Assembly (NCBI RefSeq): GCF_002567005.1
Contig: NZ_NUZU01000011.1
Span: 19,541-76,609 of the forward strand
From: Bacillus sp. AFS073361
Lineage (GTDB): Bacteria > Bacillota > Bacilli > Bacillales > Cytobacillaceae
Reading direction: 5' to 3'
Length of the DNA: 57,069 nucleotides
The position numbers and the translations under genes are program-made. Below the pieces are notes generated by a model, which saw only the letters and a list, made by a program, of their open reading frames with translations, did no database searches and was not told the origin of the DNA. Positions 54,800-57,069 of the stretch are shown here, piece by piece; positions within the stretch are counted from its first letter, which is position 1, and every line of letters starts with the position of its first letter.

Positions 54800-55100
54800 C
54801 AAAATGAAAAGATCGCCGCAGCGATCTCCGTACTTAAACACTTGCACCCGTTAGCCAGCCATGAAGCGCAAAAATCAGCGCTTCACTACAGAGAATGAAA
54901 ATGGGTTGGAACCGTAAATACTGATTCTACGGCTGGGAGAGGAAGGTCAATGAACTATGGTGCGTTAGAGCCCATCCGTTAGTCTGACTCCACCGACCAC
55001 GGTGCACCACTGACTGTCGCTCCCTTACGGGAAGCACACATGGTAAATTAATCCTATTCTGGTTGTTGCACCAGCCTCTAATTATAATGATCGCCGTAGA
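54800..55100 (+). ncRNA. candidate IS110 bridge RNA region
   Basis: IS110-family elements carry, between one end and the transposase gene, a structured noncoding RNA that pairs with target and donor DNA. This 300-bp stretch directly before the transposase is unusually GC-rich for the window and folds locally: AGATCGC/GCGATCT (54809-54827), GAAGCGC/GCGCTTC (about 54861-54884), CCGTA/TACGG (about 54917-54938), and CTCCCTTACGGGAAGC near 55020. Exact ends cannot be fixed by eye. Confidence 0.45.
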
Positions 55101-55113
55101 AAGGATGTTTTCA

Positions 55114-56334
55114 ATGGATGTAGTCATTGAAAGAGCATGCGGTATGGATGTCCATAAGGACAATATTACTGCCTGTATTTTGACACCTGAAGGAAAGGAG
55201 AATCAAATGTTCTCTACTAAAACTGTATTTCTATTACAGTTGGTTGACTGGATTAAACAACATAATTGTACTCATGTCGCCATGGAGAGCACGAGTGTTT
55301 ATTGGAAGCCTATTGTGAATTTACTAGAAGCCGAGGATATTGAGTTTTTAGTGGTGAATGCCCAACATATGAAGGCAGTTCCAGGACGCAAGACAGATGT
55401 AAAGGATGCAGAATGGATCGCCAAACTTCTTCGCCATGGACTACTTAAAGCTAGTTATATCCCTGACCGAAATCAACGTGAATTGCGTGAACTCGTTCGC
55501 TATCGTCGAAGTATTATCGAGGAGCGTGCCAGACAACATAATCTAATCCAAAAGGTGTTAGAAGGCGCGAACATTAAGTTGGGATCTGTGGTTTCAGATG
55601 TGTTGGGTGTTTCAGCACGAGATATGCTTGATGCCATTGCCGATGGTGAAGAGGACCCTGAAAAACTAGCAAACTTCGTTCGACGCAGCATGAAGAAGAA
55701 AGAAGAACTGGAACTCGCCCTAAAAGGCTATATCAATTCACATCAAAGCCTCATGTTAAAAACCATTTTAGGTTATATTGATTTTCTTACTGAGCAAATC
55801 GAGATACTTGATACGGAAGTTGCGGACAGAGTCAGCTCTCATCAAGAAGATGTATCACGATTGGATTCGATTCCTGGTATAGCGACCAGAATGGCTGAGC
55901 AAATTCTATCCGAAATTGGGACTGATGTGAAGAAACAATTCCCAACTGCAGCTCATATGTGTTCTTGGGCAGGATTAGTTCCTGGGCAAAATGAAAGTGC
56001 CGGAAAAAGAAAATCAGCCAAAACTAAAAAAGGAAATAAGTATTTAAGATCGGCGTTAACCGAAGCAGCTCATTCAGTAAGAGGATCCAAAAACTATCTC
56101 GGAGCACTGTATAGACGTACAGCATCCCGAAAGGGTAAGAAACGTGCTGGTATTGTAGTCGCTCACGCAATGTTACGTATCTCTTATTATTTCTTAACCC
56201 GAAAAGAAATGTATGTAGACCTAGGCGAAGACAACTTTGATAAGCAGAGACAACAATATATCGTTCGGCATTCACTGAGACGACTCGAAAGCTTAGGATA
56301 CACCGTTACGTTGGAAGAACCTAAAGCATCTTAA
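55114..56334 (+). CDS. IS110-family transposase
   Basis: A 406-residue DEDD-type transposase. The N-terminal RuvC-like domain has Asp in CGMDVHKD, Glu in AMESTSVYWKP and the DxxD pair in GRKTDVKDAEWIAKLL. The C-terminal Transposase_20 domain has LDSIPGIATRMAEQILSEIG and the serine-containing NESAGKRKSAKTKKGNKYLR. ATG at 55114 follows GAAAGGATG; the frame is open to 55063. It appears intact, with no frameshift. The right end of the element should lie between 56335 and the aldo/keto reductase remnant at 56404. Confidence 0.93.
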   Translation: MDVVIERACGMDVHKDNITACILTPEGKENQMFSTKTVFLLQLVDWIKQHNCTHVAMESTSVYWKPIVNLLEAEDIEFLVVNAQHMKAVPGRKTDVKDAEWIAKLLRHGLLKASYIPDRNQRELRELVRYRRSIIEERARQHNLIQKVLEGANIKLGSVVSDVLGVSARDMLDAIADGEEDPEKLANFVRRSMKKKEELELALKGYINSHQSLMLKTILGYIDFLTEQIEILDTEVADRVSSHQEDVSRLDSIPGIATRMAEQILSEIGTDVKKQFPTAAHMCSWAGLVPGQNESAGKRKSAKTKKGNKYLRSALTEAAHSVRGSKNYLGALYRRTASRKGKKRAGIVVAHAMLRISYYFLTRKEMYVDLGEDNFDKQRQQYIVRHSLRRLESLGYTVTLEEPKAS

Positions 56335-56403
56335 TCCAGTCACGATTCAAAATGAATGAGCTGCGTCTATTTTAGTATTGCCATTTTACGAATATTACAG
56401 AAG

Positions 56404-57069
56404 TTAATTTTCATGGTAGTTTAAAAACCATTTCTCCCGCGGTATAGGAAAGTATTCACCAGCGACAAGTTCTGGAGGTACGGCTTTGTCAATTCGTAAA
56501 AAGGTCGTCTGAACTTAAATTCAGGTCAAGTGAACCGAGTGAATCCTGAAGTTGTGATCTTTTTCTTGCTCCAACTAATGGGATAACATCTTTACCCCGA
56601 GATAGAACCCATGCGATAGCAAGCTGCGCAACAGTTACTTGCTTTTCTTTAGCAATTTCACGCAAGGACTCTACAAGGGCTAGGTTCTTTTCAAGGTTTT
56701 CATTGGTAAACCGAGGCGCATTAACGCGCTTATCATCTGAACCTAGCACTCTCTCTTTAGACCATGTACCACTCAGTAACCCTCTAGAGAGAACACCATA
56801 AGCCGAAAGCGAAATGCCTAATTCCCGTAAAGTAGGCAAAATAGTGGTCTCAATACCCCTATTAAATAGTGAGTATTCCATTTGCAGCCAACTAATAGAA
56901 TGTACAGCGTGTGCGCGACGAATTGTATCTACTCCTACTTCAGAAAGACCAATGTAACGCACATATCCATTCTTTACCATATCGGCATGGCACCAACCGT
57001 TTCTTCAATTGGTACGTTTGGATCGATGCAGGCTGTGCCTGGTTGATAAAGATCGATGTATTCAACACC
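56404..57069 (-). pseudogene. aldo/keto reductase, frameshifted and cut by the window edge
   Basis: The frames on the minus strand join into one NADPH-dependent aldo/keto reductase. GVEYIDLYQPG (window edge) continues to ETVGA, where one base is missing near 56984. The next frame reads [15 protein letters not shown] ... [14 protein letters not shown] ... [13 protein letters not shown] and stops at LFTN near 56489. A second slip there leads to [20 protein letters not shown] and a stop at 56404. Two independent frameshifts make a real pseudogene likely. The N-terminal part with the catalytic Asp and Tyr lies beyond the window. Confidence 0.82.

Overview
The window is chromosomal DNA of a low-GC, spore-forming Bacillaceae bacterium (Bacillus/Neobacillus-like). 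The first 22 kb follow the Bacillus subtilis order almost gene for gene (miaA-hfq-spoVK-hflX-ynbB-glnRA, then lexA-yneA-yneB-ynzC-tkt-sirA-yneF-ynzD-ccdA-ccdC-yneK). Sporulation genes (spoVK, sirA, a Spo0E-type phosphatase, a GerA/B/C receptor) confirm an endospore former. No species name is claimed.

Layout. 1-22.25 kb is conserved backbone: a MreB paralogue, tRNA modification, the RNA chaperone Hfq, nitrogen control (glnRA with its GlnR operators), the SOS module (lexA/yneA with LexA boxes), transketolase, a heterodimeric ABC exporter and cytochrome c maturation. Directly after glnA lies an array of 52-bp tandem repeats, each able to form a hairpin.

At 22546-22642 is a gene for selenocysteine tRNA (anticodon TCA, long variable arm). 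Its 3' part recurs at 31082-31148 and 50386-50450, and the first two copies are each followed by a broken tyrosine integrase. The region therefore reads as two islands arranged in tandem at selC. Island 1 (about 22.6-31.1 kb) carries an inorganic-carbon / membrane-potential system (DabB-DabA, also called MpsA-MpsB, plus MpsC and a carbonic-anhydrase-like protein without zinc ligands), then phage debris including a DNA-ligase fragment. Island 2 (about 31.1-50.4 kb) carries an alpha-1,6-glucan utilisation locus. It has two solute-binding lipoproteins, two permeases, a YesL protein, a YesM/YesN-type two-component system, an oligo-1,6-glucosidase-like GH13, a giant GH66 enzyme and a ROK kinase with a frameshift. 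The likely scheme is that the secreted GH66 converts dextran-like glucan to (cyclo)isomaltooligosaccharides, the ABC importer takes them up, GH13 cleaves the alpha-1,6 bonds and the ROK kinase phosphorylates glucose. No ABC ATPase is encoded here, so a shared MsmX-type ATPase elsewhere is presumably used.

The GH66 protein is the most striking single gene. Six tandem CBM35-like beta-sandwich modules (about 760 residues) are inserted inside its catalytic barrel. A related regulatory segment occurs three times in island 2: before the first lipoprotein gene, before GH66, and at 49.8 kb where no gene follows.

Beyond the third att copy are a minus-strand gerC-gerB-gerA germinant-receptor operon, an IS110-family element whose structured upstream region is a candidate bridge RNA, and a frameshifted aldo/keto reductase running off the right edge.
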